Source: Prochlorococcus sp. AG-412-J13 (GTDB lineage Bacteria; Cyanobacteriota; Cyanobacteriia; PCC-6307; Cyanobiaceae). From it: a stretch of DNA of 43,656 nt. The translations under genes and the position numbers were made by a program. The DNA lies in the NCBI GenBank assembly GCA_003214815.1, contig QCLE01000015.1, positions 1 through 43,656 on the forward strand. Direction: 5' to 3'. Below, in pieces: positions 18,709 through 28,425 of this stretch; position 1 is the stretch's first letter, and every line of letters starts with the position of its first letter. The notes below the pieces were generated by a model, which worked only from the letters and a program-made list of their open reading frames with translations, was not told the DNA's origin and made no database searches.

Positions 18709-20793
18709 TCAATCATTAAAACTTTTAATTATTTCTGTGGTTGAATAAATTCCAATAAATGGTGCTGTAACTTCTCCTATAACGCCTGTTGCTCTTCCTA
18801 ATAAACTATTTCTCACAGATATTAAATCACCTTGTTGTATGTAAGGATTCCTTTTTGAACCTCTTTTTGCCTTAGCTGAATATGAAATATTTTTCTTAAA
18901 AATTGTCCCATCTTTGTTGTATCTTAACAAAATAATCTTTCCTGATAGAGGTCTTATTGGTCCAGTAAGGTCAATGGCATCTGATAATGTAGATTCTAGT
19001 GGTAATGATACATTTCCAGGATTTTCAACTCGACCAAAAATATCAACTGTTATAAATCTTGGAGAAATACCATTAAGGATAGATTTTGGGATGATATCTG
19101 AGGAAGCTGTAGCTAACTCTGGTAAAAATATTCTATCTCCATCAAATAATCTAATATCATTAGTAGGATCGTTGTCATTTAAAAAAGATGTAAAGTCAAT
19201 AATTGCCCTTTTTTTCCCTCCTCCTTTTCCAATAGGCACGTCTCTTATAATTTCGATCCTTGACAGGTCAGTTTTGGAAGTTATTCCACCTGCTTTTCTA
19301 ATTACATTAGAAATGGTAGTGAAATTTTCAGATGGTCTTTTTATTTGAAAGTTTGATTTATTGATCGTATTATTTATAAAGGTATTATCCAGATTTTTAT
19401 TTTGAAAATTATCTTGATAGTTAACAATCAAATCTTTGTTTATTTCTTGAATTGAGTTTTCCTTTATCTTGTTTCGATCGATCATTTTATTTTCTTTATT
19501 TAATATACTTTGATTCCTTTCAAATAAAGTTTTTTCTTTTCCCTCTTTATCAACATCATCTATTATACTTTTAAAGTCCATAACAGAATAAGCTGGGAAA
19601 TTGTAAATACCTGGTACTCTTACCTCCCCACTAACTAGTATCCTCAGTTTTTTAAATGTTGCTATTTTAATAGTCGTTTTAGCATTAATATTAAATTCAG
19701 AGTACTTTCTTTGGATAATTTGAGAGAGCTCACTAGGTGTTAATCCTCTTACATAAGTCTCTTTTATTTTGGGAAGAAAAATTTCACCTTCTAGATCAAC
19801 ATTATAAATTCCTGATCCTATAAATTTAAATTTGCTGACCTTGATTTCAACATCAGTGAAAAGACCAAATTCCCTATATTTTTCTTCCAAAAGTTTTTCC
19901 AGTTCTTTTATTTTTAAACCTTTTACATATAAATTTTCGGCTTCCGGAACAAAGATTTCTCCTAACTTACTAATTCTATAATCCCCAGAATCAATAAATC
20001 TATATTTAACAATTCTAACTTCAATTTCGGGATCTATTAAAAATTCTGTATAACGTTCTTTTAATAATTTTGTGAGTTGATAAATTGTTAAACCTCTTAT
20101 GTATGTATCTTTAATTCGTGGAAGATAAACTTCTCCTAATTTATCTAATGTTACCGTCTTATTAAGCTCTGGTGTCTTTTCAAATTGTATAAAAATACTA
20201 TCTCCTTCATCCAGAAGATAGTTTTGAAGATTACTTATTTGCGCTAAGTAGGCAGTATCGAGAGGTTTGTTTTTAGTAACTTTTTTCAGTAATTCAGGAT
20301 CTCCTTTTGGAATATTTTTAAATTCGATATTTATAACATCCCCTTCATCTAATATGTAGTTACTAAGATCATTTTTTGGTTCTAAGTAAGATACATTTTT
20401 TGGGCCAATTTCATTTTTATTTTCTTGATTCAAAGAATTTAAGCCTCTTGGCGCATTTTCGAATTCGATATATAAAGCATCACCAGTATCAATAATGTAA
20501 TCTTCTAAATCTTTTTTAGACTTGATATAGTCAACGCTGAGCTTTTTTATATTTTTAATATTTAATTTTTCTGATTCCAAATCAAAATCTAGTTTCTCCA
20601 GTGTACTTTTTGAATTTAAATTATCTATTGCAATTTTAGCCTTATTATTAGCAATTGAATTATTACTTTCTGCTTTAGTCAAATCAAAAATACAAAAAGA
20701 AATCAAAAAACAAGTCATTAAAAAATTTCTTGAATTCCTTTTAAAGGAAAATAATTTTATAAATTTATTCTCAAAAACTTTTTCTAAACTCAA
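18709..20793 (-). CDS. Wza-like polysaccharide export protein with tripled internal repeats
   Basis: A 694-residue outer-membrane exporter with SLBB domains. A hydrophobic signal-like segment lies at about residues 22-42 (LMTCFLISFCIFDLTKA). Three copies of a Y-(I/L)-(I/L)-D-(E/T)-GD...F unit follow at about 99-111, 146-158 and 192-204, then three copies of a longer unit (G-E-(V/I)-(Y/F)-(L/V)-P...(Y/V)-(V/I)-(R/K)-GLT/K...) at about 220-266, 278-324 and 337-382, ending in LRILVSGEVRVPGIYNFP, an SLBB start. A second SLBB begins near 581 (ITVDIFGRVENPGNV). It likely forms the export channel for the capsule or EPS. The start is TTG with AGG five bases upstream. A ruined relative lies at 26575. 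Confidence 0.85.
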   Translation of the reverse strand: MSLEKVFENKFIKLFSFKRNSRNFLMTCFLISFCIFDLTKAESNNSIANNKAKIAIDNLNSKSTLEKLDFDLESEKLNIKNIKKLSVDYIKSKKDLEDYIIDTGDALYIEFENAPRGLNSLNQENKNEIGPKNVSYLEPKNDLSNYILDEGDVINIEFKNIPKGDPELLKKVTKNKPLDTAYLAQISNLQNYLLDEGDSIFIQFEKTPELNKTVTLDKLGEVYLPRIKDTYIRGLTIYQLTKLLKERYTEFLIDPEIEVRIVKYRFIDSGDYRISKLGEIFVPEAENLYVKGLKIKELEKLLEEKYREFGLFTDVEIKVSKFKFIGSGIYNVDLEGEIFLPKIKETYVRGLTPSELSQIIQRKYSEFNINAKTTIKIATFKKLRILVSGEVRVPGIYNFPAYSVMDFKSIIDDVDKEGKEKTLFERNQSILNKENKMIDRNKIKENSIQEINKDLIVNYQDNFQNKNLDNTFINNTINKSNFQIKRPSENFTTISNVIRKAGGITSKTDLSRIEIIRDVPIGKGGGKKRAIIDFTSFLNDNDPTNDIRLFDGDRIFLPELATASSDIIPKSILNGISPRFITVDIFGRVENPGNVSLPLESTLSDAIDLTGPIRPLSGKIILLRYNKDGTIFKKNISYSAKAKRGSKRNPYIQQGDLISVRNSLLGRATGVIGEVTAPFIGIYSTTEIIKSFND

Positions 20794-21124
20794 GATTACC
20801 TGTTTAATATAGTTTTGTATATCTTACTATTAATCTCGTAAAATGATAACAAACTACCAATAGCTAATAAGCATGATTTTTAAAAATTATTCCACTTTAT
20901 CTTTTATGTTCTAATATCTATTCAAGAAATATTAATAATTAATATTGCTTTGCTATCTTTTAAAATGTTCCGCAAAAGGAGAATAATAGCATTATTACTT
21001 AGTTTTGATCATACCAAATCCTACCATAACAATTTATATTGTAGAATTAAGGACCAAAAGTATTCGTATTTGAAAGAAATTAGTGTTAAAAATATAAAAT
21101 TTATTTCATATAGTATTAAAAAAT

Positions 21125-21152
21125 ATTAAATCATTAAATCATTAAATCATTA
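21125..21152 (+). repeat. Tandem ATTAAATC octamer, three units
   Basis: Three consecutive identical ATTAAATC octamers followed by ATTA, in the divergent intergenic region about 180 nt before ugd. It may be a chance AT-rich microsatellite or a protein-binding array. Confidence 0.6.
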
Positions 21153-21279
21153 ATTTAATTGATATTTAAATAGAGATTTAAAATTTGATCAAAGTTATAA
21201 AATTTTCAAATAAATCTTCTTTAAAACACCTTTGATTTCATTCTATTCTTGCTTATCAATTTTTTGAGGACCTTGGGAC

Positions 21280-21285
21280 TATAAT
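21280..21285 (+). promoter_or_regulatory. Possible -10 box of ugd
   Basis: A perfect TATAAT about 44 nt before the ugd ATG. No good -35 is seen at 17 nt spacing; in this AT-rich DNA such boxes also occur by chance. Confidence 0.35.
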
Positions 21286-21328
21286 ACGAGATAATGTGTA
21301 GATCATAAATTTTGAAAATATCAAAGCC

Positions 21329-22750
21329 ATGAAATTCAAAATAAAAAGTATTTGTTGTATCGGAGCGGGATATGTCGGAGGACCAACTATGTCAGTAATA
21401 GCAGATAGATGTCCCGATATTAAAGTCAATGTAGTTGATATAAATTTAGAAAGAATAAATGCATGGAATAGTAAAAATCTCGAAGATTTGCCAATATATG
21501 AACCAGGATTGAAAGAAATTGTTAGTAGATGCAGGGGAAGAAATTTATATTTCTCAACTGATTTAGAAAACAATATTAAAAATGCGGATATGATTTTTAT
21601 ATCTGTTAATACACCCACTAAGACAAAAGGGGTTGGGGCTGGTATGGCAAGCGATTTAAAATGGGTTGAGGCTTCAGCGAGACAAGTTGCGACTTACTCA
21701 TCTAACCATACGATAGTTGTTGAGAAAAGTACTCTACCAGTGAGAACAGCAGAAGTGATTAAAAAAATACTTTTCTCTGTTGAATCAAACTCTAAGGCTG
21801 ATAGAAAGAGTTTTGAGGTGTTATCTAACCCTGAATTCTTAGCTGAAGGAACTGCAATTAATGATTTAGAGAAACCTGATAGGGTCCTTATTGGTGGAGA
21901 GAGTAAAGAGGCTATGGATGCATTAACTAGAATTTATTTAAATTGGGTTCCTAAAAATAAAATTCTTCATACAAATATCTGGAGCAGTGAGCTTGCTAAA
22001 TTGACTGCAAACGCCTTTTTAGCGCAAAGGATAAGTTCAATAAACTCTATCGCGGCTATTTGTGAAGCTACTGGAGCTGAAGTAAAAGAAGTATCAAGAG
22101 CTATTGGGACTGATAATAGAATTGGATCCAAATTTTTAAATTCTGGACCTGGATTTGGAGGAAGCTGTTTTAAAAAAGATATTTTAAATTTAGTTTATTT
22201 GTCAAAATATTTTGGATTAGAAGAAGTCTCAGTTTTTTGGGAAAGTGTCGTTAAACTAAATAATTGGCATCAGCATAGAATTTCAAAACTAATTGTAACA
22301 AGTCTATTTGGTACAGTTACTGGAAAAAAAATTTGTATTTTAGGTTTTGCTTTTAAAGCAGATACAAATGATACAAGAGAATCTTCAGCGATTAATATAT
22401 GCAAAGATTTACTTGATGAGGGAGCAATATTATTTATTAATGACCCAAAAGTAAATTCTGATCAAATTGCTAAAGATCTAGGTTTATTAGAAACAGATAT
22501 TCTTAATTTAGATGAAGGAAACTGGTATTTTGCAGAAAATATGGATATAGGTTTTGATAATGCAGATGCAGTAGTTATTCTGACTGAATGGGATGAGTAT
22601 TCAAAAATAAACTGGAAAGAAGTATCAAAAAAAATGCGCAAACCTGGTTGGGTTTTTGATTCAAGATCAATAATTTCAGATAAAAGCTTAAATGGTTCAG
22701 AGTTGAATTTATGGAGAATTGGGGGTGGATCTAAAATAAAAAATTATTAA
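21329..22750 (+). CDS. ugd: UDP-glucose 6-dehydrogenase, animal-type
   Basis: A 473-residue NAD-dependent enzyme that oxidises UDP-glucose to UDP-glucuronate. NAD binding GAGYVGGPT (12-20); [74 protein letters not shown]; the catalytic block [12 protein letters not shown] with Cys280; [16 protein letters not shown] near the C-terminal domain. These segments and the length (about 470 rather than 390-440) match the animal UGDH subfamily rather than the common bacterial Ugd/TuaD. Product UDP-GlcA is the substrate of the 4-epimerase-like gene facing it at 23062. ATG start. A decayed homologue lies at 12690. Confidence 0.95.
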   Translation: MKFKIKSICCIGAGYVGGPTMSVIADRCPDIKVNVVDINLERINAWNSKNLEDLPIYEPGLKEIVSRCRGRNLYFSTDLENNIKNADMIFISVNTPTKTKGVGAGMASDLKWVEASARQVATYSSNHTIVVEKSTLPVRTAEVIKKILFSVESNSKADRKSFEVLSNPEFLAEGTAINDLEKPDRVLIGGESKEAMDALTRIYLNWVPKNKILHTNIWSSELAKLTANAFLAQRISSINSIAAICEATGAEVKEVSRAIGTDNRIGSKFLNSGPGFGGSCFKKDILNLVYLSKYFGLEEVSVFWESVVKLNNWHQHRISKLIVTSLFGTVTGKKICILGFAFKADTNDTRESSAINICKDLLDEGAILFINDPKVNSDQIAKDLGLLETDILNLDEGNWYFAENMDIGFDNADAVVILTEWDEYSKINWKEVSKKMRKPGWVFDSRSIISDKSLNGSELNLWRIGGGSKIKNY

Positions 22751-23061
22751 TAGTTTCTCAAATAAAATTAATATTTAAACGATTAGATTTTCATAATTTT
22801 AATTACAATAAATTCTGTAAAAATAAAGCATTAAACTTAAAAAGATATAGATCTAAAAAAATTACAAGTTCATATAAATTAAAATTCTTACAATTTTTAA
22901 TTTTTAGTAAATTATTTTTTTAATTGATAAGATCGCTTGCGTTAAGTCAAAAATAACTAATTAAAGTAATTCCTTTTTAAAATAAAAATCAAGAAAAAAA
23001 TTTTTTTCAATTTAATCAAATAATTATTTAATTTTTCAAATTAATTATAAATTGAATCACT
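22751..23061. other. Convergent gap between ugd and the 4-epimerase
   Basis: AT-rich, no gene. It contains a perfect palindrome of A7T7 flanked by G and C at 22993-23008. No strong GC stem-loop terminator seen. Confidence 0.4.
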
Positions 23062-24084
23062 CTATAAAGAATAATAATTTTTATACCAATTGACAAAATT
23101 ATTTATACCCTTCTCTAGTGAGGTTGTAGGAGCATAGCCAATCCAATCCTTTAAATTAGTTGTATTTGCCCATGTATCAACTACATCTCCTTGTTGCATA
23201 CCCAAATATTCTTTTTTAGATTCTATGCCTAAGCTATTTTCTAAAATTTCTATAAATCTCATAAGATTTACTGGTTTACCATTACCAATATTAAAAATCT
23301 TATAAGGTGCTTTAGAAGAAAAATCACTTATTTGATTATCTTTAACGGCAGGCTTTAAGCAACATCTACAGATACCCTCAACAACATCATCTATATAAGT
23401 GAAATCTCTACTCATATTGCCTTTATTAAAAATTTTTATTACCCTTTTTTCTAGAATTGCTTTTGTAAATATCATTGGAGCCATATCTGGCCTACCCCAT
23501 GGTCCATAAACAGTAAAGAATCTCAATCCTGTAGTTGGTATTTGATATAGATGACTATATGCATGAGCCATTAACTCATTTGATTTTTTTGTTGCAGCAT
23601 AAAGGCTTATTGGATAATCAACATTATCTTTTTCGTTAAATGGTATTTGCTTATTATTGCCATAAACAGAACTACTGGAAGCAAATATGAAATTTTTTAT
23701 ATCTTGATTTTTGCAAAGATCTAAAATATTCCCAAACGCAACTAAATTAGAATTGATATAAGACTCAGGGTTTTTTAATGAATATCTCACTCCTGCTTGA
23801 GCTGCGAGATGTATAACTATATCAAAATCAATTTCAAAACAAATTTTTCTAAGAGATTCCCAGTCTTCTAAAGAAAATTGAAAAAAATTAAAATTTCCTT
23901 TAGTAAATTTTCTATTTTTTTTAATTTGTTCAAGCCTAGCAAGCTTTAAGTTCTTTGAATAATAAGTATTTAAATTATCAATTCCGGTTACATTTACATT
24001 GAAATTTAACAACTTTTTCACTAAAGCTGCACCTATAAAACCAGCACATCCGGTAACCAGTATTTCTTTATTTTCTAAAAGCAT
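23062..24084 (-). CDS. UDP-glucuronate 4-epimerase-like NDP-sugar epimerase
   Basis: A 340-residue short-chain dehydrogenase epimerase. NAD site VTGCAGFIGAALVKKLL (about residues 10-26); HLAAQAGVRYSLKNPESYI; SSSSVYGNNKQIPF; active site SLYAATKKSNELMAHAY with Tyr162 and Lys166; then LRFFTVYGPWGRPDMAP and FNKGNMSRDFTYIDDVVEGI. QAGVRYSL...P..Y, the VYGPWGRPDMA and SRDFTYIDD blocks are those of CapI/LspL-type UDP-GlcA 4-epimerases, giving UDP-galacturonate. It faces ugd, which makes its substrate, supporting the call. ATG start. dTDP-glucose 4,6-dehydratase is excluded by the missing YSAS.A..D motif. Confidence 0.88.
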   Translation of the reverse strand: MLLENKEILVTGCAGFIGAALVKKLLNFNVNVTGIDNLNTYYSKNLKLARLEQIKKNRKFTKGNFNFFQFSLEDWESLRKICFEIDFDIVIHLAAQAGVRYSLKNPESYINSNLVAFGNILDLCKNQDIKNFIFASSSSVYGNNKQIPFNEKDNVDYPISLYAATKKSNELMAHAYSHLYQIPTTGLRFFTVYGPWGRPDMAPMIFTKAILEKRVIKIFNKGNMSRDFTYIDDVVEGICRCCLKPAVKDNQISDFSSKAPYKIFNIGNGKPVNLMRFIEILENSLGIESKKEYLGMQQGDVVDTWANTTNLKDWIGYAPTTSLEKGINNFVNWYKNYYSL

Positions 24085-24244
24085 ATGTTATTCAGATATT
24101 TGAATTATATCAAATAGTAATATTTCGTTTAATGATTATTTTTTTATATCTTTTTAAAGGGTTAAAAAAATATATTTATTTTAATAAATAATTTACGTTA
24201 AAAAAATTCAAACGATACTTAAAAATCAAATTATGAATTTTTAT

Positions 24245-26179
24245 TTAGGCTATATATCTTTGCCATTCAGGAACTAGTTTTTTCATAGTCAACAATGTAT
24301 TTTCTTTGTCCATGTTCATAATGTATTCTCTTAATTTATTTATTTCGGGGAATAATATATTAGGTTCTATACTCTTTTCAGTTGCTTTATAAATTAAATT
24401 ATGCAATGTTTTCTGAGAAGTAGAATCAATCAGTAATTCCTCGAAAAGTTTTTCTCCAGGCCTTAATCCAGTTTGAATTATTTCTATGTCTCCATTAGGA
24501 TTGTTTTTATCTTTAACTCTTAAACCACTAAAAAATATCATTTTTTTTGCTAATTCATAAATAAGTATTGGACTGCCCATGTCAAGTAAAAACACTTCAC
24601 CACCTTTTGACAAAGATGATGATTGAATTACTAATTGAGCTGCTTCTTCAATTGTCATAAAATATCTATTTATTTTAAAGTCTGTAATAGTAATTGGTCC
24701 GCCTTCAGCAATCTGCTTTTTAAATAGAGGCACAACTGAACCAGATGAACCAAGTACGTTCCCAAATCTAACCATAGAGAAAATTGTTTTGATGAATTTT
24801 TCAGGGTTATTTTTATTCTTATTAACTGTATCTTTAGAAAAAGCCTGAACTATTAATTCTGCAAGTCTTTTGGAAGCTCCCATTATATTTGTTGGACGTA
24901 CGCATTTATCAGTAGATATGAATACTAATTTCTCTAAATTTACTTTTTGAGCGGCAAGACATATATTGTAAGTAGAAAATACATTATTAAATATTCCCTC
25001 TAAAGGATTATTTTCTACAATTGGGACATGTTTATATGCCGCCGCGTGAAAAATTACATCAATATTATATTGGACAAATATTTTCTCAAGAAAAAATAAA
25101 TTACAAGCATCTCCTAATAAAGCCTCAAAATGTAATTTTTTATCATTTAAATTTATTATTTTTGCATTTAAATTATATAAATTTTCTTCATTTCTCTCTA
25201 TGAGTATTAATGATTTAATGTTGAATTTTAAAAGTTGCAAACATATTTCCGTTCCAATTGAGCCACCTGCTCCGATTACGCAAATAACCTTTCCAACCAA
25301 ATTAGTTCCAAATAAATTTGGATAGACTGGAACTATTTGTCTCCCTAATAGTTGTTCGATTGATATTGGTCTTAGATTATTTATGGTAGCTTGTCCAGAA
25401 GTAATCTCCTCAATGGATGGAATTTGAAGAACCGGTATATTGTAGTATTCTAAAGATTTAAGTAAGGTTTTTCTTTTAGGTATACTTAACGAAGGAATTG
25501 CCACAAGAATTTGATCGACTTTGATATTCAAATCCTTTAATGAACTAGGTGAAATAATATTAATACCGTTTAATGACCTACCCCACTTGATAGGTGCATC
25601 ATCAATAAATGTACATATGCTGTGTGAATTTGACTTTTCTATAGTCATGGCGAGGGCAGATCCCGCAGACCCAGCTCCATAAATAGCTACAACAGGCAGC
25701 CCATTTTTATAGCTTGATGAATATATTTTCACTGCTTTGCTGAAAATTAACCTAACAGCACCCACTCCAAAAGATAAAATTAGCCAGAAACTTAACCAAT
25801 AAGCATTTGATAAAGTAATTCCAAACCCTAATCTATTTATTAAATAGATGAAAAGAGCAGCTATTAAACTTTTCAGCGATGATTTATAAATAGATAATCC
25901 GCTTGTATATCTAACAATTTGTTTATATTGTTTTAAAAAAATAAATATTATTATTCCCAGAGTTGAAGTTAAGGGTATTATGAAAATATTTGAGGAGAAT
26001 AGGCTAATAAAATTGGGATAAACTATAAAAATAGTTATTAGTGAAGATAGGAAAAAAACTATTATATCCGTACATATAATTAAGATTTTTTTGTATTTTA
26101 AATCTAACTCTAATAGTCTTGAGAGTTGTTTGCCTATTTTAAAAAATATTTCTTTTTTAAATTTGGACAGTAAAACCAT
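24245..26179 (-). CDS. Membrane-bound NDP-sugar 4,6-dehydratase (CapD/WbpM-like)
   Basis: A 644-residue protein. About four membrane segments in residues 28-150, then a first nucleotide-binding fold (VAIYGAGSAGSALAMTIE, about 163-180) with a CoA-binding-like shape, then the catalytic Rossmann domain: VICVIGAGGSIGTEICLQLL (about 297-316), HAAAYKHVPIVE, FISTDKCVRPTNIMGASKRL and FGNVLGSSGSVVPLF. In the long WbpM/CapD group the usual catalytic Tyr is replaced by Met in NVMGATK; the NIMGASK here fits. Such enzymes make UDP-4-keto-6-deoxy-GlcNAc at the inner face of the membrane, the first step to many rare amino sugars. It may supply the DegT aminotransferase at 38903. ATG start. Confidence 0.9.
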   Translation of the reverse strand: MVLLSKFKKEIFFKIGKQLSRLLELDLKYKKILIICTDIIVFFLSSLITIFIVYPNFISLFSSNIFIIPLTSTLGIIIFIFLKQYKQIVRYTSGLSIYKSSLKSLIAALFIYLINRLGFGITLSNAYWLSFWLILSFGVGAVRLIFSKAVKIYSSSYKNGLPVVAIYGAGSAGSALAMTIEKSNSHSICTFIDDAPIKWGRSLNGINIISPSSLKDLNIKVDQILVAIPSLSIPKRKTLLKSLEYYNIPVLQIPSIEEITSGQATINNLRPISIEQLLGRQIVPVYPNLFGTNLVGKVICVIGAGGSIGTEICLQLLKFNIKSLILIERNEENLYNLNAKIINLNDKKLHFEALLGDACNLFFLEKIFVQYNIDVIFHAAAYKHVPIVENNPLEGIFNNVFSTYNICLAAQKVNLEKLVFISTDKCVRPTNIMGASKRLAELIVQAFSKDTVNKNKNNPEKFIKTIFSMVRFGNVLGSSGSVVPLFKKQIAEGGPITITDFKINRYFMTIEEAAQLVIQSSSLSKGGEVFLLDMGSPILIYELAKKMIFFSGLRVKDKNNPNGDIEIIQTGLRPGEKLFEELLIDSTSQKTLHNLIYKATEKSIEPNILFPEINKLREYIMNMDKENTLLTMKKLVPEWQRYIA

Positions 26180-26574
26180 TTAAAAATCTTTAAATTTGTT
26201 TTTCATTAGCTTTCATTTTAATGAATAAACTCTATTTAAATATATGATTATAAGCTTTTTAATATATTAATAGATGAAATTTCATAACACAATATTAAAT
26301 TAACTTTAAATTAAGAATTTTTTTCTAAGTAACAAAATAGTTAATTTTTAAATAAAAAAACTCTTTTTAATCTCTTAGGTTATAGAAATATTGTTTGCAG
26401 AAGTTAAAGGAAAAGACAAATTAAAATTCTTTGAAATTAATTTATATCCTTAAAAATTAGGACTCTTATCTAAATAATATTTAATTCAAGTACTAAATCA
26501 GAAAATGTATTTTAAAGAAGATTATAATTATTTTGATATTTCATAGCATGAATCAAAAAAGGAGGAGAGAGAAA
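26180..26574. other. Gap ahead of the dead export gene
   Basis: About 400 nt of AT-rich DNA with stops in all frames that I followed. Probably the eroded 5' part of the pseudogene that follows plus the promoter side of the dehydratase gene. Nothing else recognisable. Confidence 0.35.
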
Positions 26575-27976
26575 ATATAGTTGATTCTGGATATTTATAT
26601 AAATATAAAATTAAAAAAAAACAACAAGCAAATTACTTGTTGAATGAAATTAATAGAAACTAATATCTTTTATTGAGAACCAAGGAAATGTTTAAAAAAA
26701 TTATATATTGGATAAGGGTGATTATTCTGTATCTATTAAAATTTCTAAGACTCCCGAATTATCTGAAAATAATGCTATAAAAAATGATTGGGAAATACTT
26801 CTTCAATGAAAAAAAAAGACTTTAGAAAGAGGTTTTACTAGAAGAGAACTTGAGAAATTACTTGATGAAGTTTTTAGACTACATAATCAAACCTGAAATA
26901 TAAATTTCTATCTTTAGATTTAACTTTTTGACTAATGGTAAGTGTAAATATGCTTTAAATGAGGAGGTTTAAATAATCGTTCCTAATTTTTCTGCGGATC
27001 AGAAAGAAGAAACCAGAAAAATATTTGTAAGAGGATTAACTTTATATGAAATTAGTAAGCCTGCTCGAGAATATTATTCAAATCACTTTAACAATGCAGA
27101 AGTTTTATTGATATATAAATATTTAAGCTAATAAGAATTTCTATTACTAGCGAATTAAAAGATCGAGGAATATATAATTTTCCCGCTTATCAAAGAGCTA
27201 ATTTTTAATATTTTCAAACAGGAAAAAGTATGATTTAAAGTGAAAAATTATTTTGGTAAAAACAAAGATAAAAAACTATATTAAAAATAAATTTACAGAA
27301 ACAGAATTATTAGAAGTATAAAGTAATAATCCCGTTAAAAAAATTCTCTAACTAACTTAATTGAATTCCTCTCTCCTACTATTTAAATAACGATCATTTT
27401 CAAAGCTAAAAATAAAGCAGGAAAACTAACAAGTTACAGGGATATATCAAAATTAAAATAACTAGAGATAAAACAATTAGTTTATTTGACAGAAATATAA
27501 ATTTTTATACTTATATTCTAAATTCTGAGCAATAAATTAATATCAGGATTAGGATTTATATGCCAAAACTGAAAACAAGGGTAATAATTTACCAAATTTA
27601 TATATTTGACTAGTTTTATTTCAAAAATTTAGTAATGTTTCTGTATTCTTATTTAGGTCAAATAAAAAATCCAAGGAAAGTGAGAATCGCTCTTGAAGTT
27701 TTTGTATCAGCTTAAATAAAACATATCTATCAATACCACGAGCTGACAAATATTTTTACTAGGTATAGTCCAAATGGAAGTGTTATCATGAAAACTATAA
27801 ATTATTATTCAAAAGCAAAAACTGGTTTCAATAAAAAACCTTTTTTTAGTAGATGGAGATTTTATCAGTTTAAATAGTAGCTTTTTCAGCAGAACAATAA
27901 ATAAAATTGGCGCCGTAAATGCCCATTTATTAGTATTTATGCCACAAAAGAGTTGATTAATGAGTTTAATGTTTAA
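26575..27976 (+). pseudogene. Decayed Wza-like export protein (second copy)
   Basis: Fragments in several frames line up in order with the intact exporter at 18709: VDSG.YLYKYKIKK and YILDKGDYSVSIKISKTPEL (the Y-x-x-D-x-GD repeats), ERGFTRRELEKLLDEVF, RIFVRGLTLYEISKPAREYY (the long repeat), ELKDRGIYNFPAYQRA (SLBB start), YLGQIKNPRKVRIALEVF (second SLBB), and near the end RYSPNGSVIMKTINYYSKAK followed by APFISIY-like and ATKELINEFNV stop. Many stops and frameshifts; clearly dead. The order and the tail ATKELINEFN against STTEIIKSFND of the intact copy show paralogy or a replaced orthologue. It lies on the plus strand just before the Wzc-like gene, the usual wza-wzc order. Confidence 0.88.
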
Positions 27977-28425
27977 ACTTTTAAAAAGATTTGAATTTCA
28001 AAAAAAGATTAAAAATTCTATAAATATTTTTGTTATAAAGGGATTTATAAAGAAATATTCTTAATAAATTTAACTTTAACGAATTTTAAAAACAGCGATT
28101 AATTTTTGATCTCTAAAACTATAAAAATTCAAGAAATAGAAATTTATTTTTTTATTATATCTAAAGAAATTATTTCAAAAATAACTATGTAATTAAGAGC
28201 AATCAAATAAAAAGTTACCTAAAAATTTCTTAATTATTAAATATCCATATTTAATAAATTCGATCAAGTAGAAGATTTAATTTCAACAGAATTTTTTATT
28301 ATCAAACTCCTATTTTAATATAAATTTATTTTTGTATATTATTTGGAAAAAAAAGAAAAAAAATCTCTCTCCATTTATTAAAATAAAATTGTATATAATG
28401 TTAAAATAAAAAGTAGTCAAATATA
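27977..28425. other. Gap before the chain-length gene
   Basis: AT-rich, no gene. A TATAAT at 28394-28399 lies 26 nt before the ATG of the Wzc-like gene and is the best -10 candidate, with no clear -35. Confidence 0.4.
28394..28399 (+). promoter_or_regulatory. Possible -10 box of the Wzc-like gene
   Basis: TATAAT 26 nt before the ATG; no matching -35. Weak in such AT-rich DNA. Confidence 0.3.

Larger units (their letters stand above)
20794..21328. other. Divergent promoter region between export gene and ugd
   Basis: 535 nt between two divergently read genes, so both promoters should lie here. It contains three tandem ATTAAATC units at 21125-21148 plus a partial one, and a TATAAT near ugd. 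Confidence 0.45.

Noticed and set aside
21256-21618. Minus-strand open frame over the start of ugd
   Set aside because: It mirrors a strongly conserved enzyme and has no protein features of its own.
22993-23008. A7T7 palindrome as a two-way terminator between ugd and the epimerase
   Set aside because: No GC stem; such runs are expected in this base composition.
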